Shown: positions 17,702 to 28,002, numbered from the stretch's first letter. The stretch is 64,000 bases of DNA from Mesobacillus boroniphilus JCM 21738 (GCF_000517385.1 NZ_BAUW01000005.1:1-64000), one strand, 5' to 3'. Translations and numbers: made by a program. Notes: generated from the letters alone by a model not told the origin.

Positions 17702-20274
17702 TTGGCTAAAAAAGTTGTTATCGTAGGTGGAGTTGCTGGCGGAGCTACAACGGCGGCGCGTTTAAGAAGATTGGATGAACAAACAGAAATCGTGATGATC
17801 GAACGCGGTGAATATATTTCTTTCGCAAACTGCGGCCTTCCTTATTATATCGCGGTGCCATCCAGGAGCGTGACGCATTGCTTGTTCAGACTGTTGAAGG
17901 CATGTCCAAGAAATTCAACATGGACATCCGCAACCTGAGCGAAGTGACGCGCATCGACCGCGAGCGCAAAGTGGTTGAAATCAAGAGCCTTAAAACCGGC
18001 GAAACTTATGAGGAAAGCTATGATGTGCTTGTTTTATCACCAGGTGCAAGCCCAATCAAGCCTCCTATCCCAGGCATTAATGAAGCTGAAGCATTGTTCA
18101 CGCTTCGCAACATTCCTGACACTGATAAAATCAAAGCATATGTCGATGAGCAAAAACCGAAGAAGGCAACCGTCATCGGCGGCGGATTCATCGGTGTTGA
18201 AATGGCCGAAAACCTTTGGGAACGCGGGGTTGAAGTAACACTTGTCGAGATGGCTGACCAGATCATGGCGCCAATCGACTTTGAAATGGCTTCAATTTTA
18301 CATCAGCATCTTCGTGAAAAAGGCGTGAACCTTGTTCTTGAAGATGGCGTGAAATCTTTTGAGAAGAACGGCAAGCTGATCAACCTGAACAGCGGCAAGC
18401 AAATTGATACTGACCTGGTCATCCTTGCGATTGGCGTTGCGCCTGAAAATAAATTGGCTAAAGAAGCTGGCCTTGAGCTTGGTCTCCGTGGTGCAATCCG
18501 TGTCAACGAGCGCCTGCAGACGGCTGACGAAAGCATCTACGCGATCGGCGACGCGATTGAAGTAAAAGACTATATCAACGGACATGCGACTCATATTCCG
18601 CTTGCATGGCCGGCTAACCGCCAGGGACGCATCGTTGCCGATCATATCAACGGCATCGATTCAAAGTACCAGGGCACGCTCGGCACATCCATCGCGAAGG
18701 TGTTCGACATGACCGTTGCGGCAACAGGAAATAACGAGAAGACGTTGAAGCGCCTGGGCATCTCTTATGATGTTGTACACGTTCACCCAAGCTCTCACGC
18801 TGGATACTATCCGGATGCATTTCCGATCGCGCTAAAATTAATCTTTGACCGAGAGACAGGCAAAATCTTCGGTGCACAGGCTGTATCATATGATGGCGCC
18901 GACAAGCGCATCGACGTTTTGGCTACAGCAATCAAGGGCGGCCTGACAATCTTTGACCTGCCAGATCTTGAACTGGCTTACGCACCGCCATACTCTTCTG
19001 CAAAAGACCCAGTCAACATGGCTGGCTACGCAGCGAAGAATCTTGCTGAAGGTCTTGTTGAGACTGTTCAATGGCATGAAATCAATGACATTCTGGCTGA
19101 TGGCGGCTACTTGATCGACGTTCGTGAACCAATCGAACGCGACATGGGTATGATTGAGGGTTCTGTGAATATTCCACTTGGCGAGCTTCGCGACCGTCTT
19201 GGTGAAATCCCGACGAGAGAAGTGTACGTATACTGCCAGGTCGGCCTTCGCGGTTACCTTGCTACACGTATCCTGATGCAGGCTGGATTCAAGGTGAAGA
19301 ACCTGGATGGCGGCTACAAGACTTACTCTTGCGTGTTCGAGCCAGATGCAAGCGAAAACTGTGGTACTCCAATCAGCGATAATGGCGTGGCTCAGCATAA
19401 TGCTGCGATGGAAGAAATCGCTGCTGGCGCTTCACAGGCCAGTGTAGGATTGGCTGTTGAATCTGCTCCTGTATCTGAGACACCTGCTGCTCCAGTTGCA
19501 CCGCCGACTGTAAAAACCACACTTGACGCTTGCGGCCTGTCTTGCCCTGGCCCGATCATGAAGGTGTATAAAACACTTGGCGATATGCAGGACGGCGAGG
19601 TTATGGAAGTCCACGCAACAGATCCGGGCTTCGCGAAGGACATTAAGGCTTGGTGTGAGAAGACCGGCAACAAACTCATCAGCATCAAGTTTGAAGATAA
19701 GAAGTTCAAAGCGCAGATCATGAAAGGCAATGTGGTCGTGCCTATGAATACAATGGCAGCTCCTGTTGAGGTTCCGACTGGCATTCCAACCGCTGCTCCT
19801 GCTAAAAATGGCGCAACGATGGTCGTGTTCAGCGGCGACCTCGATAAAGCAATCGCAACATTCATCATCGCATCTGGTGCGGCGGCGATGGGCAAAGAAG
19901 TAACCTTGTTCTTCACCTTCTGGGGACTGAACATCCTGAAGCGCAGCGACGCACCGTCCACCGAGAAAGACATGATGGCGAAGATGTTCAGCTTGATGAT
20001 GCCGAAAGGAGCGAATGACCTGCCATTGTCCAAGATGAACATGGGCGGCATGGGCTCCAAGATGATCAAGACCGTCATGGCCAACAAAAACGTCGACAGC
20101 CTTGAAACCCTGATGAAAAATGCCATGGACGCCGGAGTGAAGCTAGTAGCCTGCGGCATGAGCATGGACATCATGGGCATCGCAAAAGAAGAACTCATCG
20201 ACGGAGTCGAAATCGGCGGCGTAGCAGCGTATCTCGGCGATGCGGAGGATTCTGGATTGAATTTGTTTATCTAA
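17702..20274 (+). CDS. CoA-disulfide reductase / rhodanese / TusA / DsrE fusion (frame broken once)
   Basis: Four-part sulfur-handling flavoprotein of ~857 residues. Part 1 (~1-450) is a CoA-disulfide reductase: FAD-binding VVIVGGVAGGATTAARLRR, the redox Cys in ISFANCGLPYY, NAD-binding VIGGGFIGVEMAE. Part 2 (~460-550) is a rhodanese with active-site Cys in VYCQVGLRGYLATR. Part 3 (~605-680) is TusA-like (DACGLSCPGPIMK). Part 4 (~695-857) is DsrE/DsrF-like. The frame breaks at ~17853: TATATCGCGGTGCC lacks one G; restored it reads YYIGGAIQERDALLVQ. It starts with TTG at 17702 after AGAGGG. Probable role: moving persulfide sulfur and reducing CoA disulfides or polysulfides. Its codon use is more GC-rich than the flanks. 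Confidence 0.88.
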
Positions 20275-20281
20275 TATGGGG

Positions 20282-20312
20282 AGCGGTCTTCCCTTTATGG
20301 AGGCCGCTTTTT
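20282..20312 (+). terminator. Terminator after the CoA-disulfide reductase fusion
   Basis: AGCGG ... CCGCT stem followed by TTTTT, directly after the stop codon. Confidence 0.7.
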
Positions 20313-20373
20313 AGGTGTATGGGGTTAATAAAAAAGGTAATTGGCCTTTGGTTTTTCCTTATCCAGGTAAAAT

Positions 20374-20486
20374 GAGAGATTAGGTCTCTTTTGTGAGAGA
20401 TTATTGTAATTACCCGAGAGATTATTTAATGAAGTTAAGAGATTTTACCTATTCGGCGAGAGATTATCCTAATTTAACGAGAGATT
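20374..20486. repeat. 21-bp-periodic GAGAGATT array B (six units)
   Basis: GAGAGATT or a one-base variant begins at 20374, 20395, 20416, 20437, 20458 and 20479, exactly every 21 bp; the 13 bases between are unrelated. It fills the 300-bp gap before the NERD gene. Confidence 0.75.
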
Positions 20487-20589
20487 CATTTTCCAGAACC
20501 ACGTATTTGCACCTCCTCCTCTCATAAAGAAGGATTTTTATACAAGTAAGTCGAATATAACCAACAAAATAATAAGGAGTGATCATATT

Positions 20590-21546
20590 TTGATTGTCAA
20601 AAAAAGAACAATACCTTTACGTATCCTGATTGATGAAGCTGTACTACGGCGCATTTCGCTCAACCACCCAAAAAGGAGCGAAATCCTACAAGATCTCTTG
20701 ATTCGAAGAGCAGGTTTCAAAGGTGAACAGGACATGGACTACTATTTAAGCCTTCTAAATGATTCTGATTTCTATATTCTCCAAGATCTTCGTATCCCCT
20801 TAGGAAAAAATCACTTCCAAATCGATTTCCTCATTCTATCAACTTATTTCATCCTTTTAATCGAAAATAAAAATATGCCAGGCATCATTGAATTCGACCC
20901 CGATTTTAACCAAGTCATTCGAACATATAATGATAAAATTGAAATATATGATGATCCAGTCATGCAAGTAAAAAGGCAATTAATCCAACTTGTGCATTGG
21001 CTAAAACTCAATCACTTCACTATCCCTCCCATAGAATTCCTCGTCACATACAGCAATCAAGGCTCTATTCTTAAAAATCCAACTAAAAATGAAGAAATCT
21101 TTAAAAGAGTTTGTAAGGGCGGATCAGTAGTAATGAAAGTGGAAGAGTTCAAGAGTAGGCACAAGAGCGAAATCTTTTCGCAAAAAGAAATAAAAAAGCT
21201 GATTAAACTTCTAATAAAAAGTCATGAGCCCGAAGGATCCCATATAAGTAAATTTAAACTTTCCCCCTCCGATTTCCTCCAAGGTGTCCAATGTCCATCT
21301 TGCAGCCAATTTTATATGGAGCGAATTTCAGGGAGCTGGCATTGTACAAGTTGTGGTGCCAGGTCAGATGACGCACACGTACAAGCAGTAATGGATTACT
21401 TTTTGGTCGGCAACCCTTCCATCACAAACAAGCAGCTTAGAATACTATTACGGCTTACTTCAGATAAAACAGCCTCTAGAATACTTCTTAAAATGAATCT
21501 CCCATTTACCGGAACTACGAAAGACAGAGTATACTATCCCAAATGA
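20590..21546 (+). CDS. NERD-domain protein with C-terminal zinc ribbon
   Basis: 318 residues, TTG start at 20590 after AAGGAG. The NERD (nuclease-related) domain spans ~40-160: GFKGEQDMDYYL, then LRIPLGKNHFQIDFLILSTYFILLIENKNM, where the Asp of QIDFLIL and the Glu-x-Lys of IENKN match the PD-(D/E)XK core, so nuclease activity is plausible. A zinc ribbon follows (CPSCSQF ... WHCTSCG), then a ~50-residue tail. Such proteins are common in Bacillaceae; the cellular role is unknown. Single-gene unit with its own terminator, flanked on both sides by 21-bp arrays. Confidence 0.8.
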   Translation: MIVKKRTIPLRILIDEAVLRRISLNHPKRSEILQDLLIRRAGFKGEQDMDYYLSLLNDSDFYILQDLRIPLGKNHFQIDFLILSTYFILLIENKNMPGIIEFDPDFNQVIRTYNDKIEIYDDPVMQVKRQLIQLVHWLKLNHFTIPPIEFLVTYSNQGSILKNPTKNEEIFKRVCKGGSVVMKVEEFKSRHKSEIFSQKEIKKLIKLLIKSHEPEGSHISKFKLSPSDFLQGVQCPSCSQFYMERISGSWHCTSCGARSDDAHVQAVMDYFLVGNPSITNKQLRILLRLTSDKTASRILLKMNLPFTGTTKDRVYYPK

Positions 21547-21590
21547 AGAAATCCCCTGCCTTTAATTTGGCAGGGGATTTCTTCATTTTA
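21541..21590 (+). terminator. Terminator of the NERD gene
   Basis: Perfect 20-bp stem (AAATGAAGAAATCCCCTGCC and its inverse) that includes the stop codon, followed by TTTTATG. Confidence 0.9.
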
Positions 21591-21614
21591 TGTTTTCCCT
21601 TAAATTGAATAAAT

Positions 21615-21727
21615 GAGAGAATCTTAAATATAAGAGAGAGATTTTGGTTCATGGGTGGGAGATTATCATATGCAGGTGAGAGATTATGAGCATATGCAGA
21701 GAGATTATAGCTGTTTGCCGAGAGATT
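21615..21727. repeat. 21-bp-periodic GAGAGATT array C (six units)
   Basis: Units begin at 21615, 21636, 21657, 21678, 21699 and 21720, exactly 21 bp apart and in the same orientation as array B. Spacers do not match those of array B. Confidence 0.75.
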
Positions 21728-21744
21728 CCAGCTAAAGGCACTAA

Positions 21745-21864
21745 GAAAAGCGCAAGCGCTTGGTCAGCCCCGACAAGCGTTGGAGGCCGATCGGTGAAGT
21801 CGCTCTTTGACTTCATCGGGCGGACCGAAACGTCTCGAGGGGCTAGGCGCTGGAGCTAGACACT
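21745..21864 (+). repeat. 120-bp dispersed repeat, copy 1
   Basis: Begins GAAAAGCGCAAGCGC, contains CAGCCCCGACAAGCG and an internal GAAGTC-gctcttt-GACTTC hairpin, and ends CTAGGCGCTGGAGCTAGAC. Two more copies, same strand, are at 48418 and 51747. Resembles the abundant structured intergenic repeats of Bacillus genomes. Confidence 0.8.
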
Positions 21865-21901
21865 AATCTAAGTAAAAAGTTTTATGCTTTCTTATAAGAT
21901 T

Positions 21902-21930
21902 AAAAATCCCCGCAAACCCGGCGGGGGACT
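21902..21930 (-). terminator. Terminator after prfB
   Basis: TCCCCCGC / GCGGGGA stem followed by TTTTTA on the minus strand. Confidence 0.8.
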
Positions 21931-21955
21931 CCCAAAACTCATATGCGGATCCATT

Positions 21956-23065
21956 TTACTCTCCCAAACTCAACTTAGACCTTAAATAAGCATCAATAAA
22001 CATATCAATATCCCCGTCCATGACTCCTTGCACGTTGCCTGATTCGGCGCTGTGCGGTGGTCTTTTACCATGGAATATGGATGGAATACGTAGGAGCGAA
22101 TCTGGCTGCCCCAGCCGATTTCTTTTTGCTCACCGCGAATTTCGTCCAGTTCGGCTTGCTGCTGCTCGATTTCGCGCTGGTATAGCTTAGCTTTCAACAT
22201 TTTCATCGACATTTCACGGTTCTTGATTTGTGAACGTTCTGCCTGGGAAGATACGACTACCCCGGTTGGCAAGTGAGTAATCCGTACGGCTGAGTCAGTG
22301 GTGTTAATGTGCTGGCCGCCGGCGCCGCTTGCACGGTACGTATCGATTTTCAAGTCTTCCGTGCGGATTTCGATCTCAATTTCGTTGTTGAATTCCGGCA
22401 TAACATCGCACGATACAAATGAAGTATGGCGGCGTCCTGATGAGTCGAACGGCGAAATTCGCACGAGGCGGTGAACGCCTTTTTCCGCTTTCAAATAACC
22501 GTATGCATTGTGTCCGTTAATTTTCAAAGTGACACTCTTGATTCCCGCTTCATCTCCCGGCAGATAATCCAGCGTCTCCACCTTGAAGCCGCGCTTTTCC
22601 GCCCAGCGCGTGTACATCCGAAGCAGCATAGAACCCCAGTCCTGGGATTCCGTTCCGCCCGCTCCCGGATGCAATTCAACAATGGCATTGTTTTTATCGT
22701 GCTCTTCACTCAACAACAACTGGAGTTCAAACTCACTCATCCGCTCCCTGAATTCCACAAGCTCCTTCTCCAGCTCTTTCCGAAGGTCCGCGTCGTTTTC
22801 CTCTTTTACAAGCTCATAAGTCAAATCGAGATTTTCAAATGATTCGTTCAGCTCGTTAAACTCGTTAACCTGTTCCTTAAGCGCATTCGTTTCGTTGATC
22901 ACGACCTGGGCTTTCTGCTGGTCATCCCAGAAGTCGGGCGCGAGCATGCCGTCCTCCAGCTCAGCGATTCGCGCTTCTTTATTTTCAAGGTCAAAGAGAC
23001 CCCCTGAAGTCCGCTAATTTCTTAGCTGTTTTCTCAAGCTCATTCCTGATATCTGCTAATTCCAT
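21956..23065 (-). CDS. prfB: Peptide chain release factor 2, with programmed +1 frameshift
   Basis: Terminates translation at UGA and UAA. ATG at 23065 behind GAGGTG. After 24 codons the gene has AGGGGGTCTCTTTGAC: an internal SD-like run, then CTT TGA C, the classic RF2 autoregulatory +1 site; the downstream frame continues [22 protein letters not shown]. The SPF stop-recognition motif ([11 protein letters not shown]) and the GGQ motif ([15 protein letters not shown]) are intact. A second, unprogrammed break lies near 22048 (CGCACAGCGCC, one base short); repaired, it ends [30 protein letters not shown] with a stop at 21956. About 368 residues in all. Confidence 0.93.
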
Positions 23066-23171
23066 ATCGTTCACCTCAAAAGAAAGTTAATTACTATTAT
23101 ACCTCATTCTATGCTGCAAGGAAAAAGAGAGCCGGTTACCCGCGCCCTCTTGTAGTCCCTTTAACGCATCA

Positions 23172-23200
23172 CCGCACCGGGGGTCTGACCCCCGGTGCGG
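23172..23200. repeat. Perfect 14-bp GC palindrome between secA and prfB
   Basis: CCGCACCGGGGGTC-t-GACCCCCGGTGCGG. No T-tract on either strand, so it is not a standard terminator; an RNA hairpin here could protect the secA 3' end or attenuate readthrough into prfB. Confidence 0.7.
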
Positions 23201-23214
23201 TAGTGCAGTAAAGC

Positions 23215-25725
23215 TTATTCCGCTTTGCCGCAGCAGTTCTTGTATTTCTTTCCGCTGCCGCAGATGCATGGGTCATTACGGCCGACATCCATTGTTTTGA
23301 CGACAGGCTTTTTCTTCACTTTGCCGCCTTCGCCTTCTTTTGGATTCACCGCATGGCCCTTCGCTACTTCCTGGCGCTCAAGGTTGCTGCGGATTTCAGC
23401 TTTCATGATATATTTCGCAACATCGTCTTCGATGGAAAGGATCATATTCTCAAACATCGCGAAGCCTTCATGCTGGTACTCGCGCAGCGGATCGATCTGG
23501 CCATACGCACGCAGGTGAATACCCTGGCGAAGCTGGTCCATCTGGTCGATGTGGTCCATCCACTTTGAGTCAACCGAACGAAGTACGATTACTTTTTCAA
23601 ATTCGCGCATTTGCTCGTCAGTCAACAGCTCTTCTTTTTCATCATAGCGCTCTTTCACCTTCGCCATGATGCTTCGATGATTTCATCCGCCTCTTTGCTG
23701 CGAAGGTCTTCAGCAGTGATGTCACCTTCGTGAAGCAGGTTGCCGTTCACATAGTCAATGATGCTGTTCAGATCCCATTTTTCCATATCCTCGCCTGCTG
23801 GCGTATGGGCAGAGACATTGCGTTCCAAAGCAGACCTGATCATTTTTTCAACGATACCACGGAGGTTTTCAGATTCAAGTACCTCGTCACGCTGCTTGTA
23901 GATGATTTCGCGCTGCTGGCGAAGAACATCGTCGTACTGAAGCAATTGCTTACGGGCATCGAAGTTGTTGCCCTCAACACGTTTTTGCGCAGATTCAACG
24001 GCTCTGGAAACCATCTTGCTCTGGATTGGCTGGGTATCATCCATGCCAAGCGCTCCATCATTGCTTTCATATTGTCGGAACCAAAGCGGCGCATCAGTTC
24101 ATCTTCCATGGAAAGATAGAACTGCGTCACACCTGGGTCTCCCTGCCGTCCAGAACGTCCGCGGAGCTGATTATCGATACGGCGGCTCTCGTGGCGCTCT
24201 GTACCAATAACGCAAGACCGCCAACTTCTTTAACACCCTCGCCAAGCTTGATGTCCGTACCACGGCCCGCCATGTTAGTAGCAATCGTAACCGCGCCCTT
24301 CGAACCGGCTTCAGCAATGATTTCGGCTTCACGCTCATGGTTTTTCGCGTTCAAGACATTATGCTTAATGCCCTTTTTCGATAAAAACGCAGAAATGATT
24401 TCAGACGTTTCAATCGCTACCGTACCAACAAGTACTGGCTGGCCAGCCTGGTGGCGCTCGGCGATATCATCAGCGACTGCTTTGAACTTACCTTGCATCG
24501 TTGCGTAAATCAAATCCGGACGGTCGTCACGCGCAATCGAACGGTTCGTCGGGATGCAGACAACGTTCATGTTGTATATGTTGCGGAATTCCTCTTCCTC
24601 AGTCTTCGCTGTACCCGTCATACCAGATAGCTTTTCGTACATACGGAAGTAGTTCTGGAATGTGATTGTCGCAAGCGTCATACTTTCATTCTGGATCTCA
24701 AGGCCTTCTTTCGCCTCGATCGCCTGGTGCAAGCCTTCGCTGTAACGGCGGCCTTTCATCAGACGGCCAGTGAATTGGTCAACGATCACAATTTCGCCGT
24801 CCTGGACGACATAATCCACATCTTTGTGCATGCTCGCCTGGGCTTTCATCGCCTGGTTGATGTGGTGAAGCAATGTCACATGCTTGATGTCAAAAAGGTT
24901 CTCGATGCCGAATGCCTTCTCGGACTTCGTGATCCCTTCCTCAGTCAGCTGGACACCCTTCGTTTTTTCATCATATGTGTATTCTTCTTCACGCTTCAAT
25001 GTGCGAACGAATGCGTTTGCCTGCATGTATAGCGCGGCAGATTTTTGCGCAGAGCCGGAAATGATCAACGGCGTACGCGCTTCATCGATCAAAATGGAGT
25101 CAACTTCATCGATGACACAGAAATGCAGCGGACGCTGAACCTTCTGTTCTGAGTACAGCACCATGTTATCGCGAAGATAGTCGAAGCCGAACTCATTGTT
25201 CGTACCATAAGTGATGTCTGCACGGTATGCTTCCTGCTTCTCTTCCTTCGTCATGCTGTTCAGGTTAAGGCCGACAGAAAGGCCAAGGAACTCATACAGC
25301 TTGCCCATCTCAACAGCGTCACGGCTGGCGAGGTATTCGTTGACCGTGATGACGTGCACGCCTCGTCCAGTGATCGCGTTTAGGTAAACCGGCATTGTAG
25401 CGGTCAAGGTCTTACCTTCACCAGTCTTCATCTCAGAGATATTCCCTTCGTGGAGGGAAATACCACCCATCAGCTGGACTTTATAGGGATACAGACCAAG
25501 GACACGCTTGGCACCTTCACGGACGACTGCAAACGCTTCAACCAGCAGGTCATCAGTAGACGCGCCGTTCTGGTAACGGGATTTGAACTCCTCCGTTTTT
25601 TCCCTGAGCTGATCGTCTGACAGCTTTTCCATATCGCCTGCAAGTGCATCGATTTGATCCGCCATTTTCGTCAATCTTTTGATATCGCGTTTATTCTGGT
25701 CGAAAATTTTCGTTAAAATCCCCAT
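23215..25725 (-). CDS. secA: SecA preprotein translocase ATPase (frame broken three times)
   Basis: Motor of the Sec pathway, ~838 residues. Walker A MKTGEGKT at ~100, the DEAD-like [18 protein letters not shown] at ~205, helicase motif [14 protein letters not shown], and a C-terminal zinc finger [16 protein letters not shown]. Breaks: near 24213 (CTTGCGTT, one base short; repaired [22 protein letters not shown]), near 24047 (GAGCGCTTGGCATGG; repaired [15 protein letters not shown]) and near 23672 (GAAGCATCATGG; repaired [18 protein letters not shown]). SecA is essential and the pieces join seamlessly, so these are almost certainly consensus errors. It precedes prfB as in B. subtilis. Confidence 0.92.
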
Positions 25726-25895
25726 ACAGACGCTCCTTTTATCTAATGAATCTCGTTGAATTCGATTGTTAAAAATTGTCCCAAAGAAAAAAGATTCGCT
25801 GTAAACGCACCGAATCCCTTTTAGAAAAATTCGATTTATTGCTAAATACTATCTTACCACTTACAACAAGGGGTGACAACCAATCGAGGTATGCG

Positions 25896-25925
25896 AAAAG
25901 TCCCCCTGCCGGCTGACAGAGGGAC
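25896..25925 (-). terminator. Terminator after the DUF1028 gene
   Basis: GTCCCTCTG / CAGGGGGAC stem with TTTT on the minus strand, just after the stop. Confidence 0.75.
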
Positions 25926-25932
25926 GATGGAT

Positions 25933-26775
25933 TTATTGATTTTTCATAAACTCCAGCACTTCTAAATCAATCTTGCCTTTCTCCTGCTCCCTTTCCTCAA
26001 AGTTTTCGGTGTGGATGTAGGAAGTGAGCGCTTTGTGGAATTCTTCTCCGTCAGAAGGATCTGCCTTCAGGTACTCAAGACGCTTAAGATGCTGGACGAC
26101 TGTGTCCTTAACCTCACCTTCAATTGCAACTATGTTCTCTGGCTTTGATTTTGCAAAATAGAGCTGCTGAAGGCCGTAGATGCGAATCAGTTCGGCGATT
26201 GGCTCCGAATGGTCATCGACACGCAGATCGATGTAACGATCGTTGTATCCGCCATAACCGCCCTTCTCCTTGACGACAAGAAGCGCCGCCGACTGCTGGC
26301 CTCTGCTATCCCCTCCAGCTTTCTGACCGGCGTTAAGCGCCTGCAGCAACCGGTGAGCGAGCGAACCTTCCGTCGACTCAAACGTTTCCGCCATTGCCTT
26401 TACAGTATTCTCATCTACTAAAATATTACCCTGTGCAGCGAAATGCTTCCCAGTCACTCCGCCTGCCCAGTCATAGCAGTATGTACCGGTAAAAGTTGCT
26501 GGCTTTCCTTCAGCATCAATCAGGCCGACCTGGCGCATCTCCTTGTCGGGATCATCCTTCGTGATCAGCTCCATAACTTCTTCAGCGGATATCCCCTGTG
26601 CCATCAACTCAAGCGCCTGCGGACCATACGCGGTATTTGCGTATGACTGGGTAGCCACAGCACCTACTCCCGCTTTAGCAAAAGGCACGACTGCCCCTAC
26701 TCCAAGAAATTTAGACTGTACCGCAATTCCCCATTCTTTTTCCTGCGGGTCATAACCTACGATTGAAAATGTCAT
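25933..26775 (-). CDS. DUF1028 family protein (Ntn-hydrolase fold)
   Basis: 280 residues beginning TFSIVGYDPQEKEWGIAVQSKFLGVG, the conserved DUF1028 N-terminus, with FAKAGVGAVATQSYANTAYGPQALELM next. The family adopts an Ntn-hydrolase fold and is often fused to peptidoglycan-binding modules, but no reaction is established. The C-terminal ~50 residues (VKDTVVQHLKRLEYLKADPSDGEEFHKALTSYIHTENFEE) form a helical extension. It sits alone between hpf and secA with its own terminator. I cannot give a function. Confidence 0.8.
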   Translation of the reverse strand: MTFSIVGYDPQEKEWGIAVQSKFLGVGAVVPFAKAGVGAVATQSYANTAYGPQALELMAQGISAEEVMELITKDDPDKEMRQVGLIDAEGKPATFTGTYCYDWAGGVTGKHFAAQGNILVDENTVKAMAETFESTEGSLAHRLLQALNAGQKAGGDSRGQQSAALLVVKEKGGYGGYNDRYIDLRVDDHSEPIAELIRIYGLQQLYFAKSKPENIVAIEGEVKDTVVQHLKRLEYLKADPSDGEEFHKALTSYIHTENFEEREQEKGKIDLEVLEFMKNQ

Positions 26776-26841
26776 TATGTATCGCCTCCTGTAAAAAATA
26801 TTTCGGCACTCGGCATAATAGTTCCTTCAAAAGAACAAATT

Positions 26842-26870
26842 AAAACCCACAGCCAAATTCTGACTGTGGG
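26842..26870 (-). terminator. Terminator after hpf
   Basis: CCCACAG / CTGTGGG stem followed by TTTTAATTTG on the minus strand. Confidence 0.75.
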
Positions 26871-26892
26871 TAGAGTTTAAGATTACAAAACT

Positions 26893-27437
26893 TTATTGAG
26901 CTTCAATCAAACCATAACGGCCGTCGTTACGCTTGTAAACAACGTTTGTTTGGTTTGTTTCAGCATTTGTGAACACATAGAAACTGTGGCCCAGCATGTT
27001 CATCTGCAGAATCGCTTCTTCGCTGTCCATTGGCTTCAGGTCAAAGCTCTTAGTACGGACAACTTCCAGATCCTCTTCATCTTCAACCTGCTCAACTTCA
27101 GTGAAAATTGGAGCGTAATCCTTCAGGCTCTCCTTTTCACGGAACTTGCGGTTGACCTTTGTCTTATGCTTGCGGATCTGGCGCTCAAGCTTATCAGTAA
27201 TCAAGTCGATCGCAGCATACATATCTTCATGAATTTCCTCAGCGCGAAGCACAAGGTTCTTCATCGGAATCGTAATTTCAACTTTTGATTTTTTATCCTG
27301 GTAACTTTCAGGTTAACGTTCACATTGGCATTGGGTGACTCGGTAAAATACCGATCAAGCTTCGCAACCTTCTTCTCAACATACTCTCTGATTGCTGGCG
27401 TTACCTCAATGTTTTCTCCACGAATGTTGTAGTTCAT
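26893..27437 (-). CDS. hpf: Long-form ribosome hibernation promoting factor (frame broken once)
   Basis: Dimerises 70S ribosomes into inactive 100S particles in stationary phase or stress. ATG at 27437 behind GGAGGAG (MNYNIRGENIEVTPAIREYVEKKVAKLDRYF). The beta-alpha-beta N-domain runs to ~110, an acidic linker follows (VEQVEDEEDLEVV), and the C-terminal dimerisation domain ends NQTNVVYKRNDGRYGLIEAQ. The frame breaks near 27300: AAAGTTACCAGG lacks one T; restored it reads LKVYQDKKSKVEITIPMKNLVLRAEEIHEDMYAAID. About 181 residues, the long Bacillus type (YvyD). Confidence 0.9.
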
Positions 27438-27584
27438 AGTGAACTCCTCCTTTGGGATATGACTATGTATTACTAATTCTATTTTACCCCAAAGAACTCC
27501 TGCAAAAACAGTCTGAAGATTTGACATTTTTATGTCTGTTTTTACCGTCGGAATAGTGGATAATTTGTTGAGGCTTGTCCAAAA

Positions 27585-27614
27585 ATGGGAAAACCGCCTG
27601 GAATTGGGCGGTTT
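27585..27614 (-). terminator. Terminator after the flagellar operon tail
   Basis: AAACCGCC / GGCGGTTT stem with TTTT on the minus strand, overlapping the stop codon of the gene at 27613. Confidence 0.75.
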
Positions 27615-28002
27615 AGTTGATGTAATAAGGCCTGAAATGTTTATTAATTTCCCTGGACCATTCCGAAAAAGCAGGATAAATACTTTCACCAATTACTTCT
27701 TCCCATATACTGTAATCGGAATGATGAAGTAATTGAGCCTTTTTCCAAACTATCTCGAAAGAAGTAAATTGAGTCAGGACTTCCGGTCGCTCCGCAAAAT
27801 GTTCTGCAAGTACCTGGTTGGATAGATGGATTTGCCCAAACGCCAAACTGATGTCATCCCACAAGTGATCAGCGTCCTCCAGCCTCAGTTTTTCTAGACA
27901 ACGAAAGATATGTCCAAAAGCTTCTTCAATGGTATCCAATAAACCAATATACTGCCTGACCAAGAGCATTTTCTCTTCATTTAGTGCATTCAATCCATTC
28001 AC
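27613..28002 (-). CDS. Uncharacterised protein downstream of fliT
   Basis: 129 residues, all-helical in appearance (NALNEEKMLLVRQYIGLLDTIEEAFGHIFRCLEKL), no membrane segment, no motif I recognise. It follows fliT with no gap and ends in the operon terminator, so it is co-transcribed with the flagellin export chaperones fliS/fliT. Its size and helical make-up would suit another small flagellar chaperone, but that is a guess from position. Confidence 0.6.
   Translation of the reverse strand: MNGLNALNEEKMLLVRQYIGLLDTIEEAFGHIFRCLEKLRLEDADHLWDDISLAFGQIHLSNQVLAEHFAERPEVLTQFTSFEIVWKKAQLLHHSDYSIWEEVIGESIYPAFSEWSREINKHFRPYYIN

Noticed and set aside
19392-20198. A 268-codon frame antisense to the TusA/DsrE end of the CoA-disulfide reductase fusion.
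   Set aside because: It is the mirror of a GC-rich coding region; there is no ribosome-binding site and no recognisable motif.
20374-21727. CRISPR array reading of the 21-bp-periodic repeats.
   Set aside because: The conserved part is only ~8 bases with 13-base spacers, there are no cas genes, and the repeats are degenerate.
23215-25725. Calling secA, hpf, comFA and others pseudogenes.
   Set aside because: Repair by one base each restores canonical proteins, secA is essential, and the losses share a homopolymer pattern, so error is the simpler cause.
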